Source of the DNA: Acidobacteriota bacterium
GTDB lineage: Bacteria; Acidobacteriota; Blastocatellia; UBA7656
DNA length: 64,000 bases
Direction of reading: 5' to 3'
Assembly (NCBI GenBank): GCA_038040445.1
Contig: JBBPIG010000017.1
Span: forward strand, 1-64,000
The notes beneath the pieces are model-generated. The model was not told the DNA's origin and made no database searches. It saw nothing but the letters and a program-made list of their open reading frames with translations. The translations under genes were made by a program, and so were the position numbers. This document shows positions 45,942-55,448 of this stretch, piece after piece (within the stretch, counting starts at the first letter, position 1; each line of letters begins with the position of its first letter).

Positions 45942-46145
45942 GTTTTACCCAACAACAGCGCACAGACGTTTCCGTGCGTTTAACTGGTAACAGGACGGCT
46001 ATGACTGCTTTGAAAAAGAAGTGCTGCCGGTCAAACCAAAGCTTATTATCGAGAGATGCTTTTAGCATAGCGCCGAAAGTATTGTCAATCTGGGGGTAGA
46101 GGATGAGTCTCGGCGCAAATGTCCGACAAACTTCAGTTTGTCGAT

Positions 46146-46334
46146 GGCGCAGTACATATGGACTGCGCCGCCTTTGAGTGAGAAATGGACGGCACTGGCA
46201 GCAGCGCCCCTTTGGCTTTGGCGGAGGCTGGATCGCCCTTTGAAAGTGGACCGTCTCGACTGCGAAGCGAAAGCGGCGGCGTAGTTGTCGCCCAAGCGAA
46301 GTGTCGCCGGGTGCCGCCGCAGTCCATATGCGCG
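46146..46334 (-). repeat. dispersed repeat element, copy A (~190 bp)
   Basis: Read on the minus strand it runs from CATATGGACTGCGGCGGCACC to GGCGCAGTCCATATG and matches copy B (60366-60549, plus strand) along its length, including an almost identical core CTTTCGCTTCGCAGTCGAGA. Ends carry CATATGGACTGCG in opposite orientation, so the element has terminal inverted repeats. No protein-coding potential was judged credible. Confidence 0.8.
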
Positions 46335-46360
46335 ACATGGACAGCGCCCTCTCAACTGAC

Positions 46361-46388
46361 TTGAATTCGTAGAGGACTGCGGTATAGT
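46361..46388 (+). promoter_or_regulatory. promoter of the NTF2-like gene, nearly leaderless
   Basis: TTGAAT (46361-46366), 16-bp spacer, TATAGT (46383-46388). The ATG is only 12 nt after the -10 box and there is no ribosome-binding site, so the transcript would have a leader of about 5 nt. Confidence 0.55.
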
Positions 46389-46400
46389 CTTGCCCGGCTT

Positions 46401-46826
46401 ATGAGTACTGAAAGCAAAATCTCTGTCGAAGAGGCTAACACGGCCTTCTATCGCGCGCTCGAATCCGGAGTGCTTGGGCGGATGGACGACGTGTGGGCTC
46501 ACGAAGACTGGGTGAGGTGCGTGCACCCCGGATGGGACTTGTTGACTGGCTGGAATCGCGTGCGAGAAAGCTGGGAAATGATATTTGAGAGTGGACAGAA
46601 ACTGCGGGCGACGCCGTCAGACGTATGGGTCCACACCGATGGGGACTTCGCCTGGGTGACCTGCACTGAAAACATCACGGTCTTCAATGAATCAAGCTTT
46701 GACTCCGCGCTGGCTGCGGCAACCAACCTTTTTATTCGAAGCGAGGGTCGCTGGCTGATGGTCCACCATCATGCGTCCCCGATCCCCATCGTCGTTCCCG
46801 ACAACGCTTCGGACACGATTCAGTAG
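46401..46826 (+). CDS. NTF2-like (SnoaL/DUF4440-type) protein
   Basis: 141 residues with the compact alpha+beta NTF2 pattern: N-terminal helix ISVEEANTAFYRALESGVLGRMDDVWA, HPGWDLLTGWNRVRESWEMIFE, then the beta-sheet part DFAWVTCTENITVF and RSEGRWLMVHHHASPI. Proteins of this sort are small cytosolic ligand-binding or isomerase-like proteins of varied function. Likely leaderless translation. Stand-alone gene between the repeat element and the receptor gene. Confidence 0.8.
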   Translation: MSTESKISVEEANTAFYRALESGVLGRMDDVWAHEDWVRCVHPGWDLLTGWNRVRESWEMIFESGQKLRATPSDVWVHTDGDFAWVTCTENITVFNESSFDSALAAATNLFIRSEGRWLMVHHHASPIPIVVPDNASDTIQ

Positions 46827-47055
46827 TTCCGAGTTTTCGGAAGAAATCCAGAATTTCATCTCCAATATTTTGAGGAAAATCCTGCCTAATTGCTCGTGCC
46901 GGGTTTAAGTAACCGGACGAGAAAAGTTTAGGAGTTGTACGAAATCTGCGCTTAACGAAGGAACCCCGCTTGCTAGCGTAGGGTCAGACGTTGAGGAGTG
47001 TGCCAGTCCGTAAACAATCACTGAAACCGAAGGGTTAGGAAAAGGAGAGACCAGT

Positions 47056-50000
47056 ATGACAAGACGTATCACAAGTCTACTGATGCTGGCTGCGTTGTTG
47101 ACATCGTCACTCGCCGTCAGCCACGCCCAAACGGCCACTGCTACGATCGTAGGCACGGTTCTCGATCCACAGGGTGGCGTAGTAGCCAATGCCACCGTTG
47201 TAGCAAGGAACGTTGACACGGGGATCGAACGAACAACCAAATCGACCTCCGAAGGATTGTACAGGTTCGGCAACTTGCCGCCTGGTGTTTATGACGTGCG
47301 AGTTGATGCGCAGGGCTTTTCCAAAGCAGAAGTCAAAGCGGTCAAACTTCAGGTGGGGGAACAGCGAGATGTGAATTTCGCCCTGCTTGTCTCCGGCGCA
47401 ACAGCGACTGTGGACATAACCGCGAGCGACGCTCTGGTAGAGACAGGGAAGACCGATGTTTCAAGTGTCATTGACAGCAAACAGGTTGCGACCCTTCCCA
47501 CTACCACAAGCTTCAACGGCATTGGCGGCGTCGCCAACGACTACGCCGGCCTCGCAGCGATCGCACCGGGGGTCAAGTACGACTTGACCACCATCTCAAG
47601 CGACCTGATAGGTCCGGGAGCCGTGAACAACCGCGGTATCCAGGTAAACGTTGACGGCGGAACCATATCCGACCAGGTTGTCTCAGGGCGCGACTCGCTT
47701 GGGGCGTCGGTTGAAGAAGTGAAAGAGTTCCAGGTGCTGACCAACAGCTACAACGCCGAATATGGCCAGTCGGGCGGCGTCGTGCTCAACGTGATTACCA
47801 AGTCGGGAACGAACGGCTTTCACGGCGACGGGCATTACTACACCCGCGGCCGGAACTTGACGGCTTCCAACTTCTTCTACAACACAAGCGACGCCGCTAA
47901 TTTCCGCCGCGCGCCGTTCCACAAGTACGAAGGCGGATTCACCGCGGGCGGGCCATTCATCAAGGACCGGACCTTCTGGTTCACCAGCTATGAGCAGACC
48001 CGCCAGGCAACGCCGCTTCAGTTGACCCCGCCGGGCGGCTCCATCAATCTCACAGTGCCGACAAAGGAATTGTTGTGGTCCGCGAAAGTTGACCATAAGC
48101 TTTCGACCAACAATAGCATCTCGGCGCGCTTCAATTTGCAGCGAGACTTGACCGACAACATACTGGTGCAGATTGCCAACTTTGCCGCGCCAGAGTCGCT
48201 GGTTTCCGCGGTAATCCACGATCACACGCTCAACGTCTCGTTGACCTCCACGCCGACGACACACATAGTCAACGAAGCGCGATTCTTCTGGCACCACCTC
48301 TTGAGCGCGACCCCAACAAAGAGCGAACAGCCCGGCCAGTTGGGCGCGAACTTTTATGTTGGAGCGGCGTTCTGCTGCCCGCAGGGCGCGGATCAGGATC
48401 GCTATCAGTTCATAGATAACCTGTCGTGGACGCGTGGTGCGCATACGGTGAAAACCGGCGTCAACATAAGCCACTTCCCGTATGCCTCACTGTTCACACA
48501 GTTCGCCTTTGGCCTGTACAGAGGCTTCCCGCGGCCTGCACCTAATCCCGGACTGCCGACTCAGTTCCAGGTCGGAATTGGCCCGGCGCGAGTCAACGCG
48601 AGCGATAACATCTACGGCTTCTACGTACAGGATACCTGGAAGCTGAAGTCGAACCTGACGCTCAACTATGGCGTGCGGTACGACCTCGAAGACGGTGCGT
48701 TCAAGGGCGGCACAATAAAGGCCGATGTGAAAGGCGGTTGTCTGCAAGGAAACGGGATCGTTCCAGCTTGCTCGTCGGATCACAATAACTTCCAGCCGCG
48801 GGTAGGCCTGGCGTGGAGCCCACATTATGAGAACGGTTTCATGCACACGCTGTTCGGCAACCCGGAGCAAACCGTAATACGAGGTTCATTCGCCGAAGTC
48901 ACTCAGCTTGCCTATCTCAACGTGTCTCTCGATTCGTTGAACTTCGACGGTGTGAATCTGTTCACGACTACGTTCACCCAGCCGTCGGTTCTTGCCTTCT
49001 TCCCGAACCGGCCACCGGACAGCCTTCTCTCGACGCTAAGGGCACCCGGCTTCTTTGGCCGGCTGCGTCCGATTTCAAATGATCTGCGCAATCCGGAAGT
49101 CCGCCATTTCAATGCGTCGATCACTCGGCAGATCGGCCGGCGCCTCGTGTTGGATGTTGGCTACATTGGCGTGCTCGGATTCGGGCTGTTCGGCGAGCGC
49201 GACACAAACTTCCCGATTATCAAGGCCGACCCGCGACATCCGGGCTTCTTCTATTTCGGCCAGAGACCGGATGAGCGGCTCGACGCGGTGCGCACAAACG
49301 AGAACTCGCGCACCTCTGCCTATCACGGACTGGTGGTGAGCGCCACGAAGCGGCTGTCCCATCACTTCCAATTTCAGGGAGGCTACGTGCTCTCGAAGCA
49401 GCTTTCCTCATCCGAGGACTTCTTCGGTCTTTCTGAGCCTGGCGATGTGGCCAATATTCGCGCAGAGCGCGCGTTGGCGCAGAGCGACACACGGCATCAG
49501 GGGAACTTTGGCTTTGTGTTTGATACCGAGCGGCTCTCCGGCAGATCGGTCGTCAAACACATAGTCAATAACTGGACGATTGGCGCCATCGGGCAACTCC
49601 AGTCAGGACGGCCTTACCCAGTATCGACAGGAGACGTGCCGTTCGCTACATCGGCCTTCTTCGGCGCCGGCAACGAGAGTCAGCAGCGCCCGAACGTGCT
49701 GCCGGACGGGACTCTTATTTCGACCAACATTGCCTCAGCTTTCCAGACTAACTTGAATGTGAGCGAGGCGGGCCGCGCCATATGCAACTGCCCGCAGACA
49801 ACATTCCTGGCTCCGGCGGATGCAGACCCGCGTGGCTCCGTCGACACGTTCAGCGGCGACCTCGTTGACTTCCAATTCGTCAACGGCAACCTGGTCAGGA
49901 ACGCCGGCAAGGGCAGTCCCTACATTCGCTTCGATATGTCGTTTATCAAGGCGTTTCCGATCCGGGAGAGGATGCGTCTGGAGGTGAAGGCCGACGTCTT

Positions 50001-50283
50001 CAACATCTTCAACCATCCGCTCTTCCTCCTGTTCAACACTAACGACGTGCTTAGCCTGATGGCGCCTTCCGCTGATCCGAACTGCCGCGTGTGCCTCAAC
50101 GCGCACACCGGCCGGTACATCGGCCGCGATGGCCGTGAGCTGAAGATTCAGGACTTGCAGAACGGTCGTGTAAGTCGCGATTTGCTGACCCCAAACTTCG
50201 GCCCATCCCTCCAGGGTCTCGGGGATCCGGCTGCGACCGACATATCGCGGACGGTTCAGGTGTCCATGCGATTCAGGTGGTAA
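47056..50283 (+). CDS. TonB-dependent receptor-type outer membrane protein with carboxypeptidase-regulatory-like domain (1)
   Basis: 1075 residues. Signal peptide (LLMLAALLTSSLAVSHAQT), then a carboxypeptidase-regulatory-like/Ig-like domain (TIVGTVLDPQGGVVANATVVARNVDTG, residues 30-120), a plug region (DALVETGKTDVSSVIDSKQVATLPTT..., VNVDGGTISD, YNAEYGQSGGVVLNVITKSG) and a long beta-barrel ending in VQVSMRFRW, with a C-terminal aromatic as expected for outer-membrane barrels. No clear TonB box. These proteins import oligomeric nutrients in acidobacteria and bacteroidetes; the substrate is unknown. AAAGGAGAG before the ATG. Paralogous to the receptor at 51069. Confidence 0.9.
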   Translation: MTRRITSLLMLAALLTSSLAVSHAQTATATIVGTVLDPQGGVVANATVVARNVDTGIERTTKSTSEGLYRFGNLPPGVYDVRVDAQGFSKAEVKAVKLQVGEQRDVNFALLVSGATATVDITASDALVETGKTDVSSVIDSKQVATLPTTTSFNGIGGVANDYAGLAAIAPGVKYDLTTISSDLIGPGAVNNRGIQVNVDGGTISDQVVSGRDSLGASVEEVKEFQVLTNSYNAEYGQSGGVVLNVITKSGTNGFHGDGHYYTRGRNLTASNFFYNTSDAANFRRAPFHKYEGGFTAGGPFIKDRTFWFTSYEQTRQATPLQLTPPGGSINLTVPTKELLWSAKVDHKLSTNNSISARFNLQRDLTDNILVQIANFAAPESLVSAVIHDHTLNVSLTSTPTTHIVNEARFFWHHLLSATPTKSEQPGQLGANFYVGAAFCCPQGADQDRYQFIDNLSWTRGAHTVKTGVNISHFPYASLFTQFAFGLYRGFPRPAPNPGLPTQFQVGIGPARVNASDNIYGFYVQDTWKLKSNLTLNYGVRYDLEDGAFKGGTIKADVKGGCLQGNGIVPACSSDHNNFQPRVGLAWSPHYENGFMHTLFGNPEQTVIRGSFAEVTQLAYLNVSLDSLNFDGVNLFTTTFTQPSVLAFFPNRPPDSLLSTLRAPGFFGRLRPISNDLRNPEVRHFNASITRQIGRRLVLDVGYIGVLGFGLFGERDTNFPIIKADPRHPGFFYFGQRPDERLDAVRTNENSRTSAYHGLVVSATKRLSHHFQFQGGYVLSKQLSSSEDFFGLSEPGDVANIRAERALAQSDTRHQGNFGFVFDTERLSGRSVVKHIVNNWTIGAIGQLQSGRPYPVSTGDVPFATSAFFGAGNESQQRPNVLPDGTLISTNIASAFQTNLNVSEAGRAICNCPQTTFLAPADADPRGSVDTFSGDLVDFQFVNGNLVRNAGKGSPYIRFDMSFIKAFPIRERMRLEVKADVFNIFNHPLFLLFNTNDVLSLMAPSADPNCRVCLNAHTGRYIGRDGRELKIQDLQNGRVSRDLLTPNFGPSLQGLGDPAATDISRTVQVSMRFRW

Positions 50284-50290
50284 CCAACCC

Positions 50291-50353
50291 GAGACAACAC
50301 AGGCGGTTGTCTCAATCAAACCGAGAGGCGGGCCAAGGCGGCCCGCCTCTTTG
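50291..50353 (+). terminator. double hairpin terminator after the first receptor gene
   Basis: GAGACAAC/GTTGTCTC (50291-50313) followed by an 11-bp stem AGAGGCGGGCC/GGCCCGCCTCT (50324-50350) with a short T run (TTTGG). Second stem is terminator-like though the U tract is weak. Confidence 0.6.
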
Positions 50354-50668
50354 GTCAGGTATCGACAATCGATTCACCTCCGGGCAGACTCTTTTGCTTT
50401 TCTTTCGAGTCTACGCGCCGGTGGCCACAGCAGCTCACGTGTGTTGATTGTCGCAGCGGGGTTCTACAAGGACGGCAAGCTCGCGCAACGGACTCCCACC
50501 GTTCGTATCACTCAATCGCCTATCTCACCCGGCGCGGGTTTTCCATTAGCCACGCCATTCAAGCTGGCCCACCTCGAACCCGGCGAGTACACGGTAAGAG
50601 TCGAGTTGGTGGACGAAGCTACGAAGCAAAAAGAAGCCAAGGAAGCGCGCTTCACGCTGACAAAGTAG
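50351..50668 (+). pseudogene. C-terminal remnant of a VWFA-related acidobacterial protein
   Basis: The open frame gives VLIVAAGFYKDGKLAQRTPTVRITQSP and then FKLAHLEPGEYTVRVELVDEATKQKEAKEARFTLTK, resembling the C-terminal beta domain of VWFA-related acidobacterial proteins. The preceding ~30 codons are unrelated low-complexity sequence, and no VWA domain or start codon with a ribosome site is present. Probably a truncated relic. Confidence 0.45.
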
Positions 50669-51068
50669 GCCCGCAATGACCCCGCGATCGCGCCGGGAAT
50701 GGCACAGGCGCCGGTCGACCCCAGCGTTTTCCCCACTCAGGGGATTCAAAAATATGAAATAAAATCCAAATTTTCATATCTCCCGGTGCCGAATGGGTTA
50801 TAATGCGGCTTCAACTCTGAACCTAAGTGGGGAATATAAGAGCTTTCGCCGGTCTTGGGCGGTAGGCTTCGTGCTGGTATATGACTTGCCCCTGTATTAC
50901 GTCCTCAACCAGTCTTTTCAAGAGAGGTAGCGCGGCAAACCCATGCACATAAGGAGCACTTAGGCGCGTGAAGCACTCTCTAGCGCATACTTGGCCAAGC
51001 TCTCGATCGTGCGGGCTTCGGTGTAAACAACGATGTCTAGATGATCCAATCCGAATCAGGAGGTTCAA

Positions 51069-54000
51069 ATGAGAAATCAGTACAAGCGACTGCTGGTGAG
51101 TATGGTCTCGCTGGCATTGATAGTGATGAGTCTTGCGCCGCTTACGTTAGCGGCCCAAGAGCCTACCGGAGGTATCGAAGGAACCGTGACCGACCCGCAG
51201 GGCGCGGTTATTCCGAACGCGACGATTAGTATCCGCAATACCGGCACGAATGCTACCCGCACCGCCACCGCCGGTGATGACGGTCATTATAAGGCTTCGT
51301 CCCTGCCCCCCGGCGTCTATGAAGTAAAAGTGACCGGGCAGGGTTTCAAATCGCAAGTGGCCACCGGGGTGACCGTTGAAGTCGGCAGAACCACGCCTCT
51401 CGATGTGAAGCTTGAAATCGGTGGCAGTTCCGAAACGATCACCGTCACTGGCGGCGGCGAAGCGCAGATCGACCGAACCGATAACACCGTATCCGGCGTC
51501 GTCGGCACTGTGCAGATCCAGAACCTGCCGCTCAACGGCCGCAACTTCCTGGACCTTGCGCGACTGCAGCCTGGGGCCGAAACCGTTGACGGGGGAAGCT
51601 TCGATCCGACCAAGGCAAACTACACCGGTGTTTCAATCGGAGGCCAGGCCGGCCGGTCGACCCAGATCACGGTAGACGGCGGCTCGGTAGTTGACAACGT
51701 CGTCGGCACGACCGTTCAGAACTTCTCGCAGGAGATCGTGCAGGAGTTTCAGGTCGGCCTATCGAACGTTGATCTTTCAACCGGAGCATCGGCGGCTGGC
51801 TCGGTTAACATCGTCACCAAGGGCGGCACGAACCAGTATCATGGCAATGGCTACTTTTACTGGAGAGATGCGAGATTTGCATCGTTCCCGGCGCTCGATC
51901 GCCTGGACGCGGCACACGGCTTACCGCCTGACTTGCAGAGGGCTCGAATACCGTTTGACCGCGAGCAGTTCGGCGGGACCTTCGGCGGCCCGCTCAAGAA
52001 AGACAAAGCCTTCTTCTTTGCCAACGTCGAATACAACAACCAGGACGACATCTCCATACACAATCAGACCCCTGGCCTGGTCGGCTTTAACGGCTTCACC
52101 GGCAAACCGTTCAACGGGCTACTGGCAACAGGCCGGGTCGATTACAAATGGAACGACAAGACGTCACTGTTCTTCCGCTACTCGCATGACAACAATGATC
52201 AACAGGCGCCTTTCGCGCCTGGCACCGGCATCCTGCCGAGGGATAGTGCCAGCGGGATCTTCCAAACAAACGATCAAATTGATCTCAATCGCTCGGATGG
52301 CGGCGTTTTTGGCATGACGCGAAGCCTCTCGGCGACTATGATCAATGACTTCCGTTACTCCATCAACGACTTCCACAACCGGATTGATCCGGCGTCGCCG
52401 GGCGTCCCCGAGCTGCGGGTAATCAACCCCGATCAGAACTGGAAGTCGGGCGCGAACTACATCACGCCCCAGGTGACCGATCAGCGCCGCAACCAGATTC
52501 GGGATGACTTGACCTGGTCGAAGGGCAAGCACTCAATTCGTTTCGGCATCGACTGGGAGCGCACAACAATCGATGGTCAGTTTGCATTTGCCAAACCGTC
52601 TCGCGTCCGAATCTATGGGCCTGGCTTTGGCAGCCCGATACCGGTGCTCGCGACAGAGGCAGACTTCCTCAATTCTCCTGCGTACGACATCACCCTCGGC
52701 GTCGGCGACGACCTGTTGCCCTTCAACACGTCTGCGGGTGTGACCGCCAACAACCGCTTCCAGTTCTACGGAACCGACGCTTGGAAGATCTCTCGCAACG
52801 TCACATTCAACTTCGGTCTGGCATATCGCTATGACACAAACCTGTGGAATCACGATCAGGGTCATCCTGCGATAGTGGCCCCGCTGTTTGGCAAGGGAAC
52901 CAGCGCAAGCCCGCCCGATAAGAACAACATCGCTCCGCGCTCGGGTTTTGCGTGGGACATCGGCGGCAATGGCCACACAGTCATACGTGGCGGCGTCGGG
53001 ATATACTACGACACTGCGATTGACAACCTTCGGTTGTTTGAGCGCGCAGACCTCGGCCCTGCAGGGGCGGAACTGTTCCTCGTCGGCGCTGCGATCACCA
53101 GCAACCTGCTGCCGGGTGGCGACGGTCGTTTTGCCCTCAGCCCGACCTCGACCAGCTACATAACGCTGGGCAACTTGTTGCCGAAACTCGCCGCGATTCG
53201 CAAAGACGTCGAGTCACGCGCGTTTAACTGCACGCTCCCGACGTCGATCGAATGCTTCCACGCCGTATCAGGGCCGCTCTTCTCGACCGAATTCCAGATA
53301 CCGTACTCATTGCAGTACGCTATCGGCATTCAGAAACAGTTGCCCGGCAAGATGGTGTTGCAGGCAGACTTCAACTATCGGAAGGGCGTGCACGAGGTAC
53401 TTGTGTACGACGCCAACTTCTTCTCCGCGGTAAACAAGGCTGGTAATCCGTCGCCGACCGTCTCAAGCATTGATTTCGCTGTGCCTTATGCGGACTCGTC
53501 AGCTTTCTCAGTCTACAAAGCGCTGTTGGTCCGGCTGGACCGCCGGTTCGACCAGGGCTTCCAAATGACCGCCAGCTACACGATGTCGCGTCTTAGGAAC
53601 TTTGGGGGTGATGCCCTGGGTCTTGGCCAGACTATTTCCAACCGAAATGATTTCGCCGCAGAGTATGGCCCGGGCGGACTCGATCGAACGCATCGCCTGG
53701 TAGTCAGCGCCGTGTGGGAGATGCCCTACTTCAAGGACAGTTCCTCAGCGTTCAAGAAGCAGGTTCTGGGGGGATGGACTGCATCGGTCATCTCGACGGC
53801 CATGAGCGGGCTGCCATTCAGCGCGTTCCTACCAGACGGAGTAGATCTGTTCGGGAGCGGCTCGTTCTTCTCCTACCTGCCCGGGACCAAACCTGGAGAC
53901 ATAGGGCGCGATATCAATTCTCTGAGCAAGCTAAATGAGATCATCAGCAACTACAATGCGAACAGGAATTCGTTTGCGGCTCGCATTGAAGGCGGTGTGC

Positions 54001-54329
54001 CGGTTGATCCTCAGGGCACCGAGCTACGCGAGCTTGCGCTGCTTCCCGAGGGAACGCGGATGGGCGGCGACTCGGTCCTCTCGCAGGATGTTCGTTTGAC
54101 CAAGACATTCCGAATGTCCGAGTCCAAACATTTGGACCTCATTGGCGAGGTCTTCAATCTTTTCAATGTTGCAAACTTGACCAACATAGCATCCACCACC
54201 ATTCCGGCTAAAGATGACATATCGGGCCCTGGGGACTTCGTCACGTACAAACCGACCCAGCGCACGACGAACATCTTCGGCACGGGCGGCTCTCGATCCT
54301 TCCAGTTCGCATTGAAGTTCACCTTCTAA
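51069..54329 (+). CDS. TonB-dependent receptor-type outer membrane protein with carboxypeptidase-regulatory-like domain (2)
   Basis: 1086 residues, same plan as the receptor at 47056: signal peptide (SMVSLALIVMSLAPLTLAAQ), regulatory-like domain (GGIEGTVTDPQGAVIPNATISIRNTGTN), plug with DRTDNTVSGVVGTVQIQNLPLNGRNFLDL, VDGGSVVDNVVGT and GSVNIVTKGGTNQYHG, and a barrel ending SRSFQFALKFTF (C-terminal Phe). The LPLNGRNF phrase is typical of this acidobacterial receptor group. GGAGG lies 7 nt before the ATG. A strong terminator follows, then two TPR genes which may handle the imported material or assist barrel function (inference). Confidence 0.9.
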   Translation: MRNQYKRLLVSMVSLALIVMSLAPLTLAAQEPTGGIEGTVTDPQGAVIPNATISIRNTGTNATRTATAGDDGHYKASSLPPGVYEVKVTGQGFKSQVATGVTVEVGRTTPLDVKLEIGGSSETITVTGGGEAQIDRTDNTVSGVVGTVQIQNLPLNGRNFLDLARLQPGAETVDGGSFDPTKANYTGVSIGGQAGRSTQITVDGGSVVDNVVGTTVQNFSQEIVQEFQVGLSNVDLSTGASAAGSVNIVTKGGTNQYHGNGYFYWRDARFASFPALDRLDAAHGLPPDLQRARIPFDREQFGGTFGGPLKKDKAFFFANVEYNNQDDISIHNQTPGLVGFNGFTGKPFNGLLATGRVDYKWNDKTSLFFRYSHDNNDQQAPFAPGTGILPRDSASGIFQTNDQIDLNRSDGGVFGMTRSLSATMINDFRYSINDFHNRIDPASPGVPELRVINPDQNWKSGANYITPQVTDQRRNQIRDDLTWSKGKHSIRFGIDWERTTIDGQFAFAKPSRVRIYGPGFGSPIPVLATEADFLNSPAYDITLGVGDDLLPFNTSAGVTANNRFQFYGTDAWKISRNVTFNFGLAYRYDTNLWNHDQGHPAIVAPLFGKGTSASPPDKNNIAPRSGFAWDIGGNGHTVIRGGVGIYYDTAIDNLRLFERADLGPAGAELFLVGAAITSNLLPGGDGRFALSPTSTSYITLGNLLPKLAAIRKDVESRAFNCTLPTSIECFHAVSGPLFSTEFQIPYSLQYAIGIQKQLPGKMVLQADFNYRKGVHEVLVYDANFFSAVNKAGNPSPTVSSIDFAVPYADSSAFSVYKALLVRLDRRFDQGFQMTASYTMSRLRNFGGDALGLGQTISNRNDFAAEYGPGGLDRTHRLVVSAVWEMPYFKDSSSAFKKQVLGGWTASVISTAMSGLPFSAFLPDGVDLFGSGSFFSYLPGTKPGDIGRDINSLSKLNEIISNYNANRNSFAARIEGGVPVDPQGTELRELALLPEGTRMGGDSVLSQDVRLTKTFRMSESKHLDLIGEVFNLFNVANLTNIASTTIPAKDDISGPGDFVTYKPTQRTTNIFGTGGSRSFQFALKFTF

Positions 54330-54360
54330 GCGGGCTCGGATAAAGCTGCTTTCTTTGAAT

Positions 54361-54398
54361 GTGGTGGAGCCCTGGTCCGGCTCCACCACTTTTTCTTT
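54361..54398 (+). terminator. intrinsic terminator after the second receptor gene
   Basis: 11-bp perfect stem GTGGTGGAGCC (54361-54371) / GGCTCCACCAC (54379-54389), 7-nt loop, followed by TTTTTCTTT. Classic Rho-independent terminator. Confidence 0.9.
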
Positions 54399-54443
54399 GT
54401 GCTGGTTTGTGGACCGCTTCAAACACGCTGGAGGGTCTATGCC

Positions 54444-55424
54444 ATGACGGTGCGATCCAAAAACGTTTTGCTGGCCGCGACGCTTTGCTTTCTGTTTTTG
54501 GCGCCCGAGGTACGCCCGCAAACCTCTGATGGAAACATACTGATAGGCAAAGTGCGCACAGAATCGGGCCGGCCCCTGTCGAACGTCTTCGTCGAGCTTC
54601 AGACGGGAAATGGTGTGTTGTTCGCTCAAACCGTCACCACAAATGAAGGCGACTACGCATTCTCAGGATTGGCGGGGGCATCTTTCATTCTTATAGTCAA
54701 CGAGCCAGGTCACGAGGCGTTTTCTGAGAGGGTGGAACTGACTCGCACGGCGACGACGCGCCCCGGTGAAAGGGTGCGGGTTGATCTCGTGCTTAAGCCA
54801 AAGGACAAAGAGATGACGCCGCGCGCCGGCACGGTGTTTCAGCAGGAAGTTCCCGAGGCTGCGCTGAAAGCCTACCGCCACGGCTTGAGACTGCTGGCCG
54901 AACGCAAGAGCGATGAAGGCACGGCGGCGCTACGAGAAGCGATTAAGATCCTGCCGAAATACTTCGACGCTCACTTCGCCCTCGCGCTCGAGTTTGTCCG
55001 CCTTCGCCGACCGACTGAGGCTACGGAGGAGCTGGAGCGGGCGCGAGCGATCAATCCTAAAGACGGCCGGCTGTATCACACGTTTGGCCTCGTGCTGTAT
55101 GAACAGAAGAAATACGGGCTGGCCGCCACGGTATTTGAAGCGGCGGTGAAACTAAACCCAGCCAACGCAGAAGCGCGCTTGATGCATGGCGCGGCGCTCA
55201 TCGAGACCGGGCGGCTCAAGGAGGCTGAAGACGAAATCGCGCGCGCGGATCAGATCAGCTCGCACAAGCTTGCGATCGTGCATCTGCACCTGGCCCGCGT
55301 GTTCGAGAAGCGCGGAGACCGCGCACGGGCTGCTGATGAGCTTGAGTCTTACTTGCGCCAGAAGCCTGGCGTCGATAACGGCCCGGCGATTCGCGAAGCA
55401 ATTAAGAAACTCAGAACAGACTAG
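54444..55424 (+). CDS. secreted/periplasmic TPR protein with N-terminal regulatory-like domain (1)
   Basis: 326 residues from ATG 54444 (GGAGGG 8 nt upstream; the earlier in-frame start was rejected). Signal peptide VLLAATLCFLFLAPEVRPQ, a carboxypeptidase-regulatory-like domain (NILIGKVRTESGRPLSNVFVELQTGNG, residues 30-125) and four or five TPR units (ALREAIKILPKYFDAHFALALEF, ELERARAINPKDGRLYHTFGLVLYEQKKYGLA, and so on). Probably a periplasmic scaffold. Paralogue of the next gene, with which it shares about the same domain order. Confidence 0.8.
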   Translation: MTVRSKNVLLAATLCFLFLAPEVRPQTSDGNILIGKVRTESGRPLSNVFVELQTGNGVLFAQTVTTNEGDYAFSGLAGASFILIVNEPGHEAFSERVELTRTATTRPGERVRVDLVLKPKDKEMTPRAGTVFQQEVPEAALKAYRHGLRLLAERKSDEGTAALREAIKILPKYFDAHFALALEFVRLRRPTEATEELERARAINPKDGRLYHTFGLVLYEQKKYGLAATVFEAAVKLNPANAEARLMHGAALIETGRLKEAEDEIARADQISSHKLAIVHLHLARVFEKRGDRARAADELESYLRQKPGVDNGPAIREAIKKLRTD

Positions 55425-55448
55425 ATCAATATCTCGAAAGGAATTTCT

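Noticed and set aside
46133-46327. Minus-strand 64-codon ORF MDCGGTRRHFAW...
   Set aside because: Conserved only because the whole DNA repeat is conserved; no codon-specific pattern was apparent.
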